Assembly: GCA_963575745.1 (NCBI GenBank)
Contig: CAUYUJ010001714.1
Coordinates: forward strand, 209,253-273,252
DNA: 64,000 nt
Direction: 5' to 3'
Source: Prorocentrum cordatum
Taxonomy: Eukaryota; Sar; Dinophyceae; Prorocentrales; Prorocentraceae
In this document: piece after piece, positions 53,086 through 63,284 of the stretch
Position numbering within the stretch: the stretch's first letter is position 1
Layout: the number at the start of each line of letters is the position of its first letter
Made by a program: the position numbers and the translations under genes
The notes under the pieces: model-generated
Database searches by the model: none
What the model saw: only the letters and a program-made list of their open reading frames with translations
Told to the model about the DNA's origin: nothing

Positions 53086-53205
53086 ACGCGCGCGCGCGCG
53101 CGCGCGCGCGGCATGCCGCTGGCATATAATATATATATATTATTATATATATATACATATACATATACATATACATATGTATGTATATACGTATATATAT
53201 ACACT
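53086..53205. repeat. (CG)n, (TA)n and (CATATA)n tracts
   Basis: (CG)n at about 53087-53110 is followed by (TA)n at about 53127-53152 and CATATACATATA units. The alternating purine-pyrimidine run could adopt left-handed DNA. Confidence 0.9.
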
Positions 53206-53349
53206 AGAACCACGCGCGCTACGCGCGCGCTTAGCTTCGCCCGGGGCAACGGCCAAACAACGGACGAGGAGGTTGAAGGCTGAATGCACTTCGGTTATTC
53301 GTCGAGTTTCGCGGTCGTGGTTCGAAAAGCTTTCGGGCGCTCCTCGCAC

Positions 53350-53670
53350 CCAGGCGGCCCGAGGCGGCCGAAAACGACACCTCTTCCTCGTCCTCCTCTT
53401 TCCCCCTGCTCTTCCTCTTTTCCTCCTACTCTTCCTCCCCCCCCCATCGCCCCCTCCTTTTCCCCCCTTCCTCCTCCTCCGCCCCCCCCCCCCCCCTCCT
53501 CCTCCTCCCTTCCCTCCTCCTCATCCTTATCCTCTTCCTCCTCCTCCTCCTCCCCCCCTCCTCTCCTCCTCTTTCCCCCTCCTCCTCCTCCTCTTCCTCC
53601 TCCTCCTCCTCCACAGTTCCTCCTCCTCCTCCCCCTTTTCTCCCTCTCCTCTTCCGCCTCATCATCATCC

Positions 53671-53702
<32 letters not shown>

Positions 53703-54237
53703 GTCATCATCCTCATCATCAGCATCATCATCATCATCATCAGCATCATCATCAGCATCACCATCACCATCACCATCACCATCACCAGCATCATCTTCAT
53801 CATGTTCCTCCTCCTCCTTCTCCTTCTCCTCCTCCTCCTCCTCCTCTCTCCCTCCTCTTCCCTCCTCCTCCTCTTCCTCCTCCTCCTCCGCCTCATCCTC
53901 GTCCTCCTCCTCTCCTCCTCCTCCTCTCCTCCTCCTTCTCCTGCTCCTTCTCCTCCTCCTGTTCAGACTACATGGCTCGCCAAACGGCACTGCGACGCCG
54001 CGCAAGCATTGGGCCACATCGGATAAAGGGAACACTCGGGGGAGGCCTCCCTCTTCCTCTTCCTCCTCCTTTTCTCTTTTTCTCCCGTCCCTCCCCCCCT
54101 CCTCCTTGCTCCTCCTCCTCCCTCATCCGCACCCCCCTCCTCCTCCTCCTCCTCCTCCTCCTCCTCCATCCTCCTCCTCCCTCCTCGTCCTTCTCCTCCT
54201 CCCCTCCTCCTCCTCCTTCTCCACCTCCCCCTTTCCC

Positions 54238-54270
<33 letters not shown>

Positions 54271-54343
54271 TCCTCCTCCTCCTCCTCCCCCCCCCCCCTC
54301 CTCCCCTCGCCCCATCATCATCACCATCATCATTCATCATCAC

Positions 54344-54391
<48 letters not shown>

Positions 54392-54454
54392 CATCATCAT
54401 CATCATCATGAACATCACCAGCATCACCAGCAGCATCACCATCATCATCAAAAT

Positions 54455-54506
<52 letters not shown>

Positions 54507-54600
54507 GTCATCATCATCATTATCATCATCATGATCAGCATCCCTCTTCCCTTCTCTCTCCCCCCCCCGCCCTCGCCCTCCTCTTCCTCCTCCTCCTCCT
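53350..54600 (+). repeat. (CCT)n and (CAT)n compound microsatellite
   Basis: CCTCCTCCT and CCCCCTCC tracts (53390-53660, 53800-53960, 54050-54305, 54565-54640) alternate with CATCATCAT tracts (53660-53800, 54310-54545). The Ser/Pro-rich frames are repeat translations. Confidence 0.95.
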
Positions 54601-54649
54601 CCTCGCCCATCCCCTCTTCCTCCCCCTCCTCTTCCACCGCCTCCGCGTG

Positions 54650-55459
54650 CAAGAAATCCAACAACATGTCGCGGAAATCAACGAACTGTGTCCCTCCGGG
54701 TTTTTTCGAGCGTCCTTTTAGGACTTGTCGGGGCCGTCTTAGGGCCCCCTTGGGCGTCCTGGGAACCCCGAAATCATGTTCCGATAGAGGCTTCGGGGAA
54801 CATGATTTCGGACGCTGCGGAAGAGGCCTCCCGAGAATCTCTATAGGCAGCTCTGCTTGCCCCCGTTGTGGCTCTGTTGGGTGCCTTTTGGGGCTCTCTT
54901 GGGCTGGCTTGTAGCTATCATGGGTCATCTTGGGTCCCTCTTGGGCCGTCTTGGGGCTCCTCGGGGTGGCACTGTGAAGACGTCGTCGTCGTCGCCGTTC
55001 GCCGATCGGCGGCGTCAACTGTTGTCATCGTCGTCCATCGTCGTCGTCGTCGTCGGTCGTCGCCGTCGACGACCGTCGTCGTCATCGTCAATCACCGTCG
55101 CCGATCGCCGTCGCCGATCGTCGATCGGCCCCGAGCCCTCCCGCCCACTCATCCTCCTCTCCTCCTCCTCCTCCTCCTCCTCCTCCTCCTCCTCCTCCTC
55201 CTCCTCCTCCTCCTCCTTCCCTCTCCTCCTAATCTGCCTCCTCTTCCTCTTCCTCCTCCTCCTCCTGAAATCATGTTCCCGGAGACGCTTCCGGGGACAG
55301 GATTTCGAACGATGCAGAAAAGACTGGGTCCAGGGTGGCTCTGCGCACGCGGACAGCGTCGCCGCCGTCGGCGCGGCCGTCGTCGTCGTCGCCGTCGTTC
55401 GTCGATCGGCGACGTCGTCTGTTGTCATCGTCGTCTATCGTCGTCGTCGTCGGTCGTCG

Positions 55460-55517
<58 letters not shown>

Positions 55518-56279
55518 ATCACCGTCGCCGGTCGTCGTCGCCGATCGTCGATCTCCCTCGAGCCTCCTCCTCCTCTCCCACCCCCCTCCTCCCCTCCGAT
55601 CCTCCTCCCCGCCTCGTCCTTCTCCTTTTCCTCTTCCTCCCCCCCTCCTCCTCCTCCTCCTCCTTCGCCCTCTCCTTCTCCTCCGCGCGGAAGAAATCCA
55701 ACAACATCTCGTATCAACGAACTATGGCCCTCCGGGCCTTTTCGAACGTGCATTTAAGGTCTTTTGGGGCCGTCCTGGGGCCCTCTTCCTGGGAACCGGG
55801 AAATCATGTTCCCGGAGAACCTTCAGGGAAATAATTTCGAACGAGGCCCTCTTGGGCCTCCCTGAGGCCGTCTTGGGAGCCTCCTGGGCCAACTTTGGGG
55901 CCTCTTGGGCCGTCTTGGGGGGCCCGTGAGCCTCACAGGACGACCCTTTTGGGCCGTTTTGGGCCGTCTTGGGTCTCTCTTGGGCTGTTTTGAGGTTCGG
56001 GGGCGTCTGGGGCACTGTGAGGACCAAGCAAGCAAGTATGCATGCTGAAAACGTACGTTGTACAACGGGAATGGGCCGATTTTTGCGTCTTGAAGGCCCT
56101 CTTCGGCCGCTTCAAACCATCTCGGGCCCTCTTGAGGCGCTCTTGGACGTCTTGGGGCCCTCTTGGGCCTCGCTGGGGCTGTCGGACAGCGTCGCCGCCG
56201 TCGGCGTGGCCGTCGTCGTCGTCGCCGTCGATCATCGATCGGCGGCGTCGACTGTTGTCATCGTCGTCGATCGTCATCG

Positions 56280-56317
<38 letters not shown>

Positions 56318-57092
56318 GAATCACCGTCGCTGGTCGTCGTCTCCGATCGTCGATCGCCCTCGAGCCTCCTCCTCCTCTCTCCCCCCCTCCTCCCCTCCAC
56401 TCCTCCTCCCCGCCTCGTCCTTCTCCTTTTCCTCTTCCTCCTCCCCCTCCTCCTCCTCCTCCTCCTCCTCCTCCTCCTCCTCCTCGCCCTCTCCGTCTCC
56501 TCCGCGCGGAAGAAATCCAACAACATTTCGCGAAAATCAGCGAACTGTGGTCCTCTGGGAATTGTCGAATGTCATTTTAAGTCTTTTGGGGCCGTCCTGG
56601 GGCCCTCTTGGGCGTCCTGGGAACCCAGAAATCATGTTCCCGGACAAACTTCTGGGAACACGATTTCGAACGAGGCCCTCTTGGGCCTCCCTGAGGCCGT
56701 CTTGGGGGCCTCCTGGGCCGGTTTTGGGGCCTTTTGGGCCGTCTTGGGCTGTCTTGGGGCTCCTCGGGGGCCACTCTGAGGACGAAGCAAGCGAGTATGC
56801 TGAAATTGTACGTTTGACACGAGGAATGGGTAAAGCTTTGCCTCTTGAAGGCCCTCTTGGGGCCCTCTTCGGCCATCTTCAAGCCATCTCGGGCCCTCTT
56901 GAGGCGCTCTTGGACGTCTTGGGGCCCTCTGGGGCCTCGATGAGGCTGTCTTGTGTGCCTCTTGGGCTGTCACGCGGGCAGCGTCGCCGCCGTCGGCGTG
57001 GCCGTCGTCGTCGCCGTCGATCGTCGATCGGCGCCGTCGACTATTGTCATCGTCGTCGATCGTCGTCGTCGTCGGTCGTCGACCGTCGTCGA

Positions 57093-57125
<33 letters not shown>

Positions 57126-57900
57126 TCGTCGTCGTCTTCGTCGTCGCCGTTGCGTCAATCACCGTCGCCGGTCGTCGTCGCCGATCGTCGATCGCCCTCG
57201 AGCCTCCTCCTCTCTCCCCCCCTCCTCCCCCTCCACCCCTCCTCCCTGCCTCCTCCTCCTTCTCTTCTTCCTCCTCCTCCTTCGCCCTCTCCGTCTCCTC
57301 CGCGCGGAAGAAATCCAACAACATCTCGCGCAAATCAACGAACTATGGCCCTCCGGGCCTTTTTGAACGTCCTTTTAGGGCCCTTTTGGGGCCGTCCTGG
57401 GGCCCTCTTGGGCGTCCTAGAAACCCGGAAATCATGTTCCCGGAGAGGCTTCCGGGAACATGATTTCGAACGAGGCCCTCTTGGGCCTTCCTGAGGCCGT
57501 CTTGGGGGCCTCCTGGGCCGGCTTTGGGGCCTCTTGGGCCGTCTTGGGGAGTTCCGTGAGCCTCACAGGACGACCCGTTTGGGCCGTCGTGGGCCGTCTT
57601 GGGTCTCTCTTGGGCTGTCTTGGGGTTCGGGGGCGTCTGGGGCACTGTGAGGACCAAGCAAACGAGCATGCTGAAAATGCATGCTTTACGAATGGGAATG
57701 GGCCGGTGTTTGCCTCTTGAAGACCCTCTTGGGGCCCTCTTCGGCCATCTTCAAGCCATCACGGGCCCTGTTGGGGCGCTCTTGAGCGTCTTGGGGCCCT
57801 CTTGGGCCTCGCTGAGGCTGTCTTGTGAGTCTCTTGGGCTGTCTTTGGGGCCTCATGGGCCGTCTTGGGCGGGTTCGTGGACCCCACAGGACGCCCGGGG
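54650..57900 (+). repeat. tandem array of diverged units of about 800 bp
   Basis: Each unit runs AAATCCAACAACAT, CGAACTATGGCCCTCCGGGC, GGGCCGTCCTGGGGCCCTCT, a hairpin (AAATCATGTTCCCGG and complement), TTCGAACGAGGCCCTCTTGG, GGGCCGTCTTGGG units, and then a (GTC)n/CCGTCGATC tract with GATCGGCGGCGTCGAC, and CCT-rich sequence. Units start at about 54655, 55685, 56510 and 57310. Open frames change between units and are not called as genes. Confidence 0.85.
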
Positions 57901-58192
57901 CAGCCATGCCAACCGGTGGCACCACCCCACCCCCGCCCCCGGGCCCCGTGCGTCTGTCCTACTGCTCCTCTCCAAACCCTCGTTCCCTGACCTCCCGATC
58001 ACGTTCCCGGACCCCCGTCCCTTCCCCCAGAGCACCGCAGCAAAAGGAAAGCGTTCCGAAACGGTGAGAAATCATGTTCCCGGAAAACGTTCAAGAATAT
58101 GAATCGTACTTCGTCCAAGGCGCCTCGGAAGGCGCAGAATACTCCTCCAAGGCGCGGAATCATGTTCCCGGACCGCCTTCCGGGAACATGAT
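54771..58192. repeat. hairpin family ATCATGTTCCCGGA...TCCGGGAACATGAT
   Basis: Copies lie at 54771-54808, 55268-55305, 55801-55837, 56629-56666, 57429-57466, 58069-58100 (decayed) and 58159-58192. Further copies are at 60539-60572 and a half copy at 61330-61350. Two are perfect: 57429-57466 with 16-bp stems and loop GAGGCT, and 58159-58192 with 14-bp stems and loop CCGCCT. The loop length is 6 nt in the perfect copies. Confidence 0.95.
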
Positions 58193-58850
58193 GGGGACGA
58201 CCTCCTGAGGGCCTCCAGTGGGCCTCTTGGGGGCCTCTCGGAGGCCTGTTGGGCTCTGGAGGCGTGTTGGGGCGCGCTCAGGGCAATTTTTGGGCATTTT
58301 GGGGGCTCTTGGGGCCTCCTGGGGCCCTCTTGGGGCCCGCTGGGCTCGCTTAGGCAGTCTTGAAGCCCTGTCGGGGCTCTCCTGGAACCGTCTTGGGCGG
58401 CTCCTGGGCCATCTTGGGGCTCTCCTGGGCCGTCTTGGGACGATTTTGGGGGTCTCTTGGGCCGTCTTGAGGCGGTTTTGGGGGCCTCTTCGGCCGTCTT
58501 GGAGCGGTTTTGGGCGACTCTTGGACGGTCTTGGAGCGTCGGAACCCTGAAAAAGCAAGAAGTCCCAAAGCCTCGAAAAAAACAATTAAGATCAACGATT
58601 TTGGCTTGTCGCGGCTCTCTTGGGAGGCCTCTTGGGATGCCTTGGGAGCCTCATGGAGCTCTCTTGGAACGTCTTCGGGCCTTCCTGGCCATTCCTGAGG
58701 CTATCTATACGCGTCTTGGAGCGCTCGCGGGCCGTCTTCGGCGGTCTCGAACTGTTCCTGGCGGTCCCAAGGGCTCTCCAGAACGCTTCGGACGCTCCCG
58801 GGGGCGCCCTGCACCCCCCATGGAGATTACAGGCACCGCCCCGGGCCGCC
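58193..58850 (+). repeat. segment repeated at 60573-60895 and about 61351-61415
   Basis: GGGGACGACCTCCTGAGGGC, GGCCTCTTGGGGGCCTCTCG, CTTAGGCAGTCTTGAAGCCC and TCCTGGGCCGTCTTGGG units follow the hairpin. The same order follows the hairpin at 60539-60572. The last third (58560-58850) is less repetitive but holds no supported gene. Confidence 0.85.
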
Positions 58851-58851
58851 C

Positions 58852-58854
<3 letters not shown>

Positions 58855-58904
<50 letters not shown>

Positions 58905-58930
58905 ATATATATATATATATATATATGTGT
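58855..58930. repeat. (TA)n microsatellite
   Basis: About 70 bp of TA dinucleotides with one interruption. Confidence 0.98.
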
Positions 58931-59309
58931 ATGTATGCTCGGTCCCCCCCCCCAGCGACCCCCCAAAACGCCCAAAACACGAAGCCGCGGTCTTGAGATG
59001 CTGGCACCGAACAGCCGCAGACACATGGTCTGTCACAGCGGGCTGTGACCCGAGAAGTATTCCTCCTCATCTTACTCTCCCTCATCCTCCCCCTCCTCTT
59101 CCATCTCCCCCCTCGCCTCCTGCTTCTCCTGTTCCTCGTCCTCCTCCTCCCTCCTCCCTCGTCCTCCACCTTCTGTTCTTCCTCCTGGTCCTCTCCCTGT
59201 TGGAGAACGTTCGGAGCAGAAGGTTGACGGGGGGCAAACCGTAGCAACGAAATGTTCCAAGACTTGAATGGTTCCCTTCGTGTCCCCTGTTGTCCCCTCG
59301 TGTCCCCCT
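58931..59309. other. no supported feature
   Basis: Pyrimidine-rich CTCCTCC and CTTCTCC runs occupy 59065-59205. No gene is seen. Confidence 0.5.
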
Positions 59310-59705
59310 CCTATTTGTCGGCACCTGAAAACCAGAAAACCAGAAAAACATGTGATACACAGTGGTTCGTGGCCTCCGAGCAAGAAAACACTGTGTATCA
59401 CAGGTTTTTCTGGTTTCTCTGGTCTGGGAACCAACGAAACATTGTGTATCACAGGTTTTTCTGGTTTTTCTGGCTTCTGGAGCTGAAATGCTCGCCGCGG
59501 CCTCGCCCCACCGCTCCCCCACCTCCTGTTTGTCGGCACCTGAAAACCAGAAAAACCAGAAAAACATGTGATACACAATGTTTCGTTGGTTCCCAGACCA
59601 GAAAAACCAGAAAAACCGGTGATACGCAGTGTTTCGTTGGTTCCCAGACCAGAAAAACCAGAAAAACCTGTGATACACAATGTTTCGTGGCCTCGGCCGA
59701 AACCG
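59310..59705. repeat. interleaved direct and inverted repeats, GAAAAACCAGAAAAACCTGTGATACACA
   Basis: The phrase TGTCGGCACCTGAAAACCAG occurs at 59316 and 59532. AGGTTTTTCTGGTTT with TGTGTATCAC lies at 59390-59475, and its complement AAACCAGAAAAACCTGTGAT lies at 59560-59690. The units of about 57 bp thus occur in both orientations. Confidence 0.85.
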
Positions 59706-59839
59706 ATATGCTTGCGCGCACGGTGCCCGTGACGGATGGGCCGAGCGGATGAGTTCGTCAGCCTGGATGGCAGGCCAAAGTTGAGTTGTGTATTCGTGCT
59801 TTGGGCGCTCTGGGGGGTCGCTGGGGGGGGGGGGGATCG

Positions 59840-59841
59840 AC

Positions 59842-59876
<35 letters not shown>

Positions 59877-59976
59877 TATATATTATATATATGCATATGA
59901 ATATATATGTATATGTATATGTATATGAATATGTATATGGATATGGATATGGATATGGATATGGATATGGATATGG

Positions 59977-60033
<57 letters not shown>

Positions 60034-60034
60034 C

Positions 60035-60067
<33 letters not shown>

Positions 60068-60141
60068 AATGTATATGTATATGTATACGTATATGTATAC
60101 GTATATGTATATGTATATGTATATGTATGTGTATGTGTATG

Positions 60142-60188
<47 letters not shown>

Positions 60189-60195
60189 GTGTACG

Positions 60196-60236
<41 letters not shown>

Positions 60237-60410
60237 TTGTATTTGTATATGTATATGTATGCGTATACGTATACGTATATGTATATGTATAGGTATAGGT
60301 ATAGGTGTATGCATATGTATATGTATATGTTTATGTATATCTACATGTATATGTATATGTAAATGTGTATAAATATATAGGTAAGTATATATATATATAT
60401 ATATATATAT
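59840..60410 (+). repeat. (TA)n and (TATATG)n hexanucleotide array
   Basis: (TA)n at 59843-59890 is followed by nearly 500 bp of GTATATG units with GGATAT and GTGTAT variants, then (TA)n again at about 60388-60410. The Tyr/Val or His/Ile frames are repeat translations. Confidence 0.98.
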
Positions 60411-60419
60411 GGAAGCATA

Positions 60420-60895
60420 CGTAAGACATGTCGGATTGTGTACACAGGAGAAGGACAAGCTATAGAAACATACGTACGTCGTCCAAAGCGCCTGGGAAGG
60501 CGCCTCGGAAGGCGCAGAATACTCCTCCAAGGCGCGGAATCATGTTCCCGGACCGCCTTCCGGGAACATGATGGGGACGACCTCCTGAGGGCCTCCAGTG
60601 GGCCTCTTGGGGGCCTCTCGGAGGCCTGTGGGGCTCTCCTGGAAACGTCTTGGGGCGCGCTCAGGGCCATTTTTGGGCATCTTGAGGGCATCTCCAAGGC
60701 CTCCGGGGAGGTTCGTGGGGGCCTCTTTGGGCCCTCTTGGGGCCTCGCGGAGCCCTCTTGGGGCCCGCTGGGCTCGCTTAGGCAGTCTTGAAGCCCTGTC
60801 GGGGCTCTCCTGGGGGTCTTTTGGGCCGTCTTGGGGCGGTCTTGGGGGCCTCTTCGGCCGTCTTGGAGCGGTTTTGGGAGACTCTTGGACGGCTT
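60420..60895 (+). repeat. second copy of the hairpin segment
   Basis: After AAGGCGCCTCGGAAGGCGCA the segment repeats 58120-58520: hairpin at 60539-60572, GACCTCCTGAGGGCCTCCAG, then GGGCCGTCTTGGGGCGG units. It is joined at 60895 to a new (TA)n tract. Confidence 0.85.
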
Positions 60896-61116
60896 ATGTA
60901 TATACATATAATATTATGTGTGTATATATATATATACATACATACATACATACATACATTCATATGTGTATATATATATATATATGTGTATATATTTACA
61001 CAAACATACATACATACGTACATACATAGATACATACATACATACATATACATATACAAATACATATACATATACATATACATATGCATATGCATATACA
61101 GATACAGATACATATT

Positions 61117-61182
<66 letters not shown>

Positions 61183-61413
61183 TATGGAAGAAGTTGAAAT
61201 ACGTGGAAGGAAGTGGCACGACTCGGGAAGGCGTGGGGGAGGGGAGTATACATTTATACACATATGCATGAAATAGACACACGTACATATATATATGTAT
61301 ATATAAGGAAACAGACGTAAGACATGTAGACCGCCTTCCGGGAACATGATGGGGACGACCTCCTGAGGGCCTCCAGTGGGCCTCTTGGGGGCCTCTCGGA
61401 GGCCTGTTGGGCT
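60896..61413. repeat. (TA)n, (CATA)n, (CATATA)n and a hairpin half copy
   Basis: Dinucleotide, tetranucleotide and hexanucleotide tracts fill 60896-61190. After a short unique stretch, the right half of the hairpin (61330-61350) and GACCTCCTGAGGGCCTCCAG follow and stop at about 61413, where coding sequence begins. Confidence 0.85.
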
Positions 61414-61885
61414 CTCATCTCAGCCGTGGGACGAGCATAGCTCTGATTCGCGACGACACGATCCGTCTCGGCCTGTTTGACAGCAGCGGCAGCCTCCGCG
61501 GCTAACCACGCGTTCCGATCCTGTGCCGCTCGCAACTCCCGGGCCGCTTGCCACGTAATCATACGCTGAGCCTCGCCAGCCCCCTGGACGGCGCACCTCG
61601 CTTCCCCTGCAAAGTGTTTTTTCCCTGGAAACGTGCACGGCGCTCGCGGGCAACTGCAATCTCCAATATGTTGGCGAGCTCTCTCATTCCCTGCGTTGCT
61701 GCGAAAGCCTGATCGGCTGCCACCGCCTGTTGACGCCCCCCCAGGCAACGCGCGGCATTCGCCATCGCCTCCCAGTCTCGCTCCAACTGAGGGGCAGCAA
61801 CCGCTCGCCGCTGCAATTCCGCCCGCGCCGGCGATTCATCTGACAACGTCGGCGCGAAGGCATTGGGCTTCTCAACGAGCCGCAC
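61414..61885 (-). pseudogene. unrecognised helical, Ala/Gln/Arg-rich ORF, 3' end cut by a repeat
   Basis: The frame starts at about 61885 with RLVEKPNAFAPTLSDESPAR and continues QRRAVAAPQLERDWEAMANA and GMRELANILEIAVARERRAR. Near 61620 a frame change leads to AARELRAAQDRNAWLAAEAA and ETDRVVANQSYARPTAEMRA. The composition suggests a long coiled coil. The coding stops being protein-like exactly where the GGCCTCTCGGAGGCC repeat begins (about 61413), which suggests that the 3' end was replaced by the hairpin repeat. No family is recognised. Confidence 0.4.
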
Positions 61886-61972
61886 CGCTAATGCATCGGC
61901 ATCGCGCGTCGATCATCCGACCCCATCTGATCGGCACATGTGCAACCCTAACCCTTTGGGGGCTCACCTCAG

Positions 61973-62266
61973 TCAAGAGGCCCTAAGCCCACGGAACACG
62001 GGGCCTTCTATGCAGATGCATCGAACGACACCACCCAAATCCGTCATCTCTGATGCGAAGACGAGACTCTCAGTGGACTCCGCCTTCGTCGTGCCATTAG
62101 GGCCAAGCGGTTCCTGAGTCTCGATGACCATATACAGTCGGCCCGCATCATAAGGACGCGCGGTAAGGATGCAAGAGCCTTGGACGGCCCTTCGAAGTTC
62201 TCCCAGCAGGGCGCGACCAACGAAAGTGGCGAAGACCTCAAAAGGCAAGGATGCAGGGGTAGCCAT
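61973..62266 (-). CDS. small unrecognised ORF
   Basis: The frame from Met 62266 (MATPASLPFEVFATFVGRAL) to the stop at 61973 gives 97 residues of mixed composition, including GSCILTARPYDAGRLYMVIE and LVFASEMTDLGGVVRCICIE. It looks like real protein rather than repeat, but no family is recognised. It lies downstream of the SL-relic ORF on the same strand and could be a later exon or a separate short gene. Confidence 0.4.
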   Translation of the reverse strand: MATPASLPFEVFATFVGRALLGELRRAVQGSCILTARPYDAGRLYMVIETQEPLGPNGTTKAESTESLVFASEMTDLGGVVRCICIEGPVFRGLRAS

Positions 62267-62346
62267 GGAATAATTTTCCAGCTTTCTATTCAGGTCGACT
62301 CTGACTCTACTGAGGTCCGACGGTGGAGGATGACCGGGAGGACATT

Positions 62347-62715
62347 CTATCTGGACCGGAAATGCAAGCGTCGCACAATGGATGGGCGATCAAATTGGGC
62401 GCGGGCGAATGGCGCACATGTCGAGCCCCGAAGGCGCCGTACCCAGCGCTTCGCTCGAGGTGTTCTCAACACCACCTCATGCGACACATCCCAGATTGGC
62501 GAGATCGTTTCTTCGGATGCTTGCCTTGATGAGTTGAGACTCTCTTGAAGTAAACCTGCTGGGGGCCTCTGGATTCCTGCAGCCCCCTTCGTGCCGCCCA
62601 GATCTTCAGCTAGACGAGATGCTAAAATCCTGATCAAGCTCCGAAGCTCATCGACAGTACACAGCGCTCTGGACCACGACGCTGGTCGAGCAGCGCAATC
62701 AGAAGCACGCGCCAT
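62347..62715 (-). CDS. unrecognised ORF behind a tandem spliced-leader relic
   Basis: The Met at 62715 (MARASDCAARPASWSRALCT) begins 60 nt after the SL relic pair. The frame continues VDELRSLIRILASRLAEDLG and LLQESLNSSRQASEETISPI and stops at 62347. The first 80 residues look protein-like; the Arg-rich end may be out of frame. No domain is recognised. The arrangement SL relic, short leader, Met is the same as at 18268-18190. Confidence 0.45.
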   Translation of the reverse strand: MARASDCAARPASWSRALCTVDELRSLIRILASRLAEDLGGTKGAAGIQRPPAGLLQESLNSSRQASEETISPIWDVSHEVVLRTPRAKRWVRRLRGSTCAPFARAQFDRPSIVRRLHFRSR

Positions 62716-62775
62716 CACCGCGCTGACGACCGCAGCCCGCCCAGGGCAATGAAAGCGCGGGGCGGAAGACTGCAG

Positions 62776-62801
62776 GCCAAAATGGCCGGGCCAAAATGGC
62801 C
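62776..62801 (-). other. tandem double relic of the dinoflagellate spliced leader
   Basis: The minus strand reads GGCCATTTTGGCCCGGCC and then ATTTTGGCC, giving two GCCATTTTGGC cores 14 nt apart. Published relics lose the first nucleotides of the leader at each new trans-splicing round, leaving CCATTTTGGCTCAAG units of 15 nt in tandem. A 14-nt spacing fits this pattern with one base lost. Confidence 0.8.
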
Positions 62802-62804
62802 ACC

Positions 62805-63245
62805 TGCGCCTCTGACGCAGACCCGCGCCTGAAGGGCACTCGAGAGAGGCGCGCCCGAGAGCTCGACGTTCATCATCTCCAGCCCACGGAGCATCGCCGC
62901 CTGGTCGAGGAACTTCGCCCCCAGGTCCGCCGGGCTTGACTTCCCGGGAACCTTGGCCAGTTGAAACCGGCCGTCCTTCAGCGCCTTCTGCACCCACAGC
63001 GTCGGCGTCTCGAGGCGTCGGACTTTGCGGCGGCCCCGTCGTTGCACGACGCCGAGAGCCACTGCCGAGTCACTCCAGATGCGGAGGCTCGCCTCCCTGC
63101 CTGGGCCCTGGCACAGCGACTGCATGCCGATGGCCCTGCTGGCTGCTCGCACGCAGCCGTAGAACTCAGCTTCCCCCGAGCTCATGGAGATGGGGATCTG
63201 AATTGTCGGTGCCGTCACGATCAGGTGCTGGAGCTCAAGTTTTTA
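62805..63245 (-). pseudogene. Ty1/Copia-type RNase H domain, truncated at both ends
   Basis: The frame has no proper Met and opens after a stop at about 63245. It reads TAPTIQIPISMSSGEAEFYG (active-site Glu in SSGEAEF), LRIWSDSAVALGVVQRRGRR (active-site Asp), WVQKALKDGRFQLAKVPGKS and SPADLGAKFLDQ (last Asp). These are the three diagnostic blocks of the RNase H that ends Copia polyproteins. The rest of the polyprotein (reverse transcriptase, integrase, protease) is absent upstream, where a 22-bp palindrome and unrelated repeats begin. The SL relic follows directly at the 3' side. Confidence 0.85.
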
Positions 63246-63250
63246 TTATT

Positions 63251-63272
63251 CCACATAACGCGCGTTATGTGG
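63251..63272. repeat. perfect 22-bp palindrome
   Basis: CCACATAACGC is followed immediately by its exact complement GCGTTATGTGG. It lies 5 bp from the truncation point of the Copia fragment. Confidence 0.95.
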
Positions 63273-63284
63273 CTGGGTGGGTGG

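Noticed and set aside
53177-54721. Open frame of over 500 codons rich in Pro, Ser and His.
   Set aside because: It is a translated (CCT)n/(CAT)n compound microsatellite; the overlapping frames are equally open.
54857-57494. Several plus-strand frames of 300-440 codons with Arg/Ser and Val-rich tracts.
   Set aside because: They are produced by (GTC)n and (CCT)n tracts in the 800-bp tandem array, and the frame differs between units.
59883-60530. Tyr/Val and His/Ile repeat proteins.
   Set aside because: Pure translation of the (TATATG)n array.
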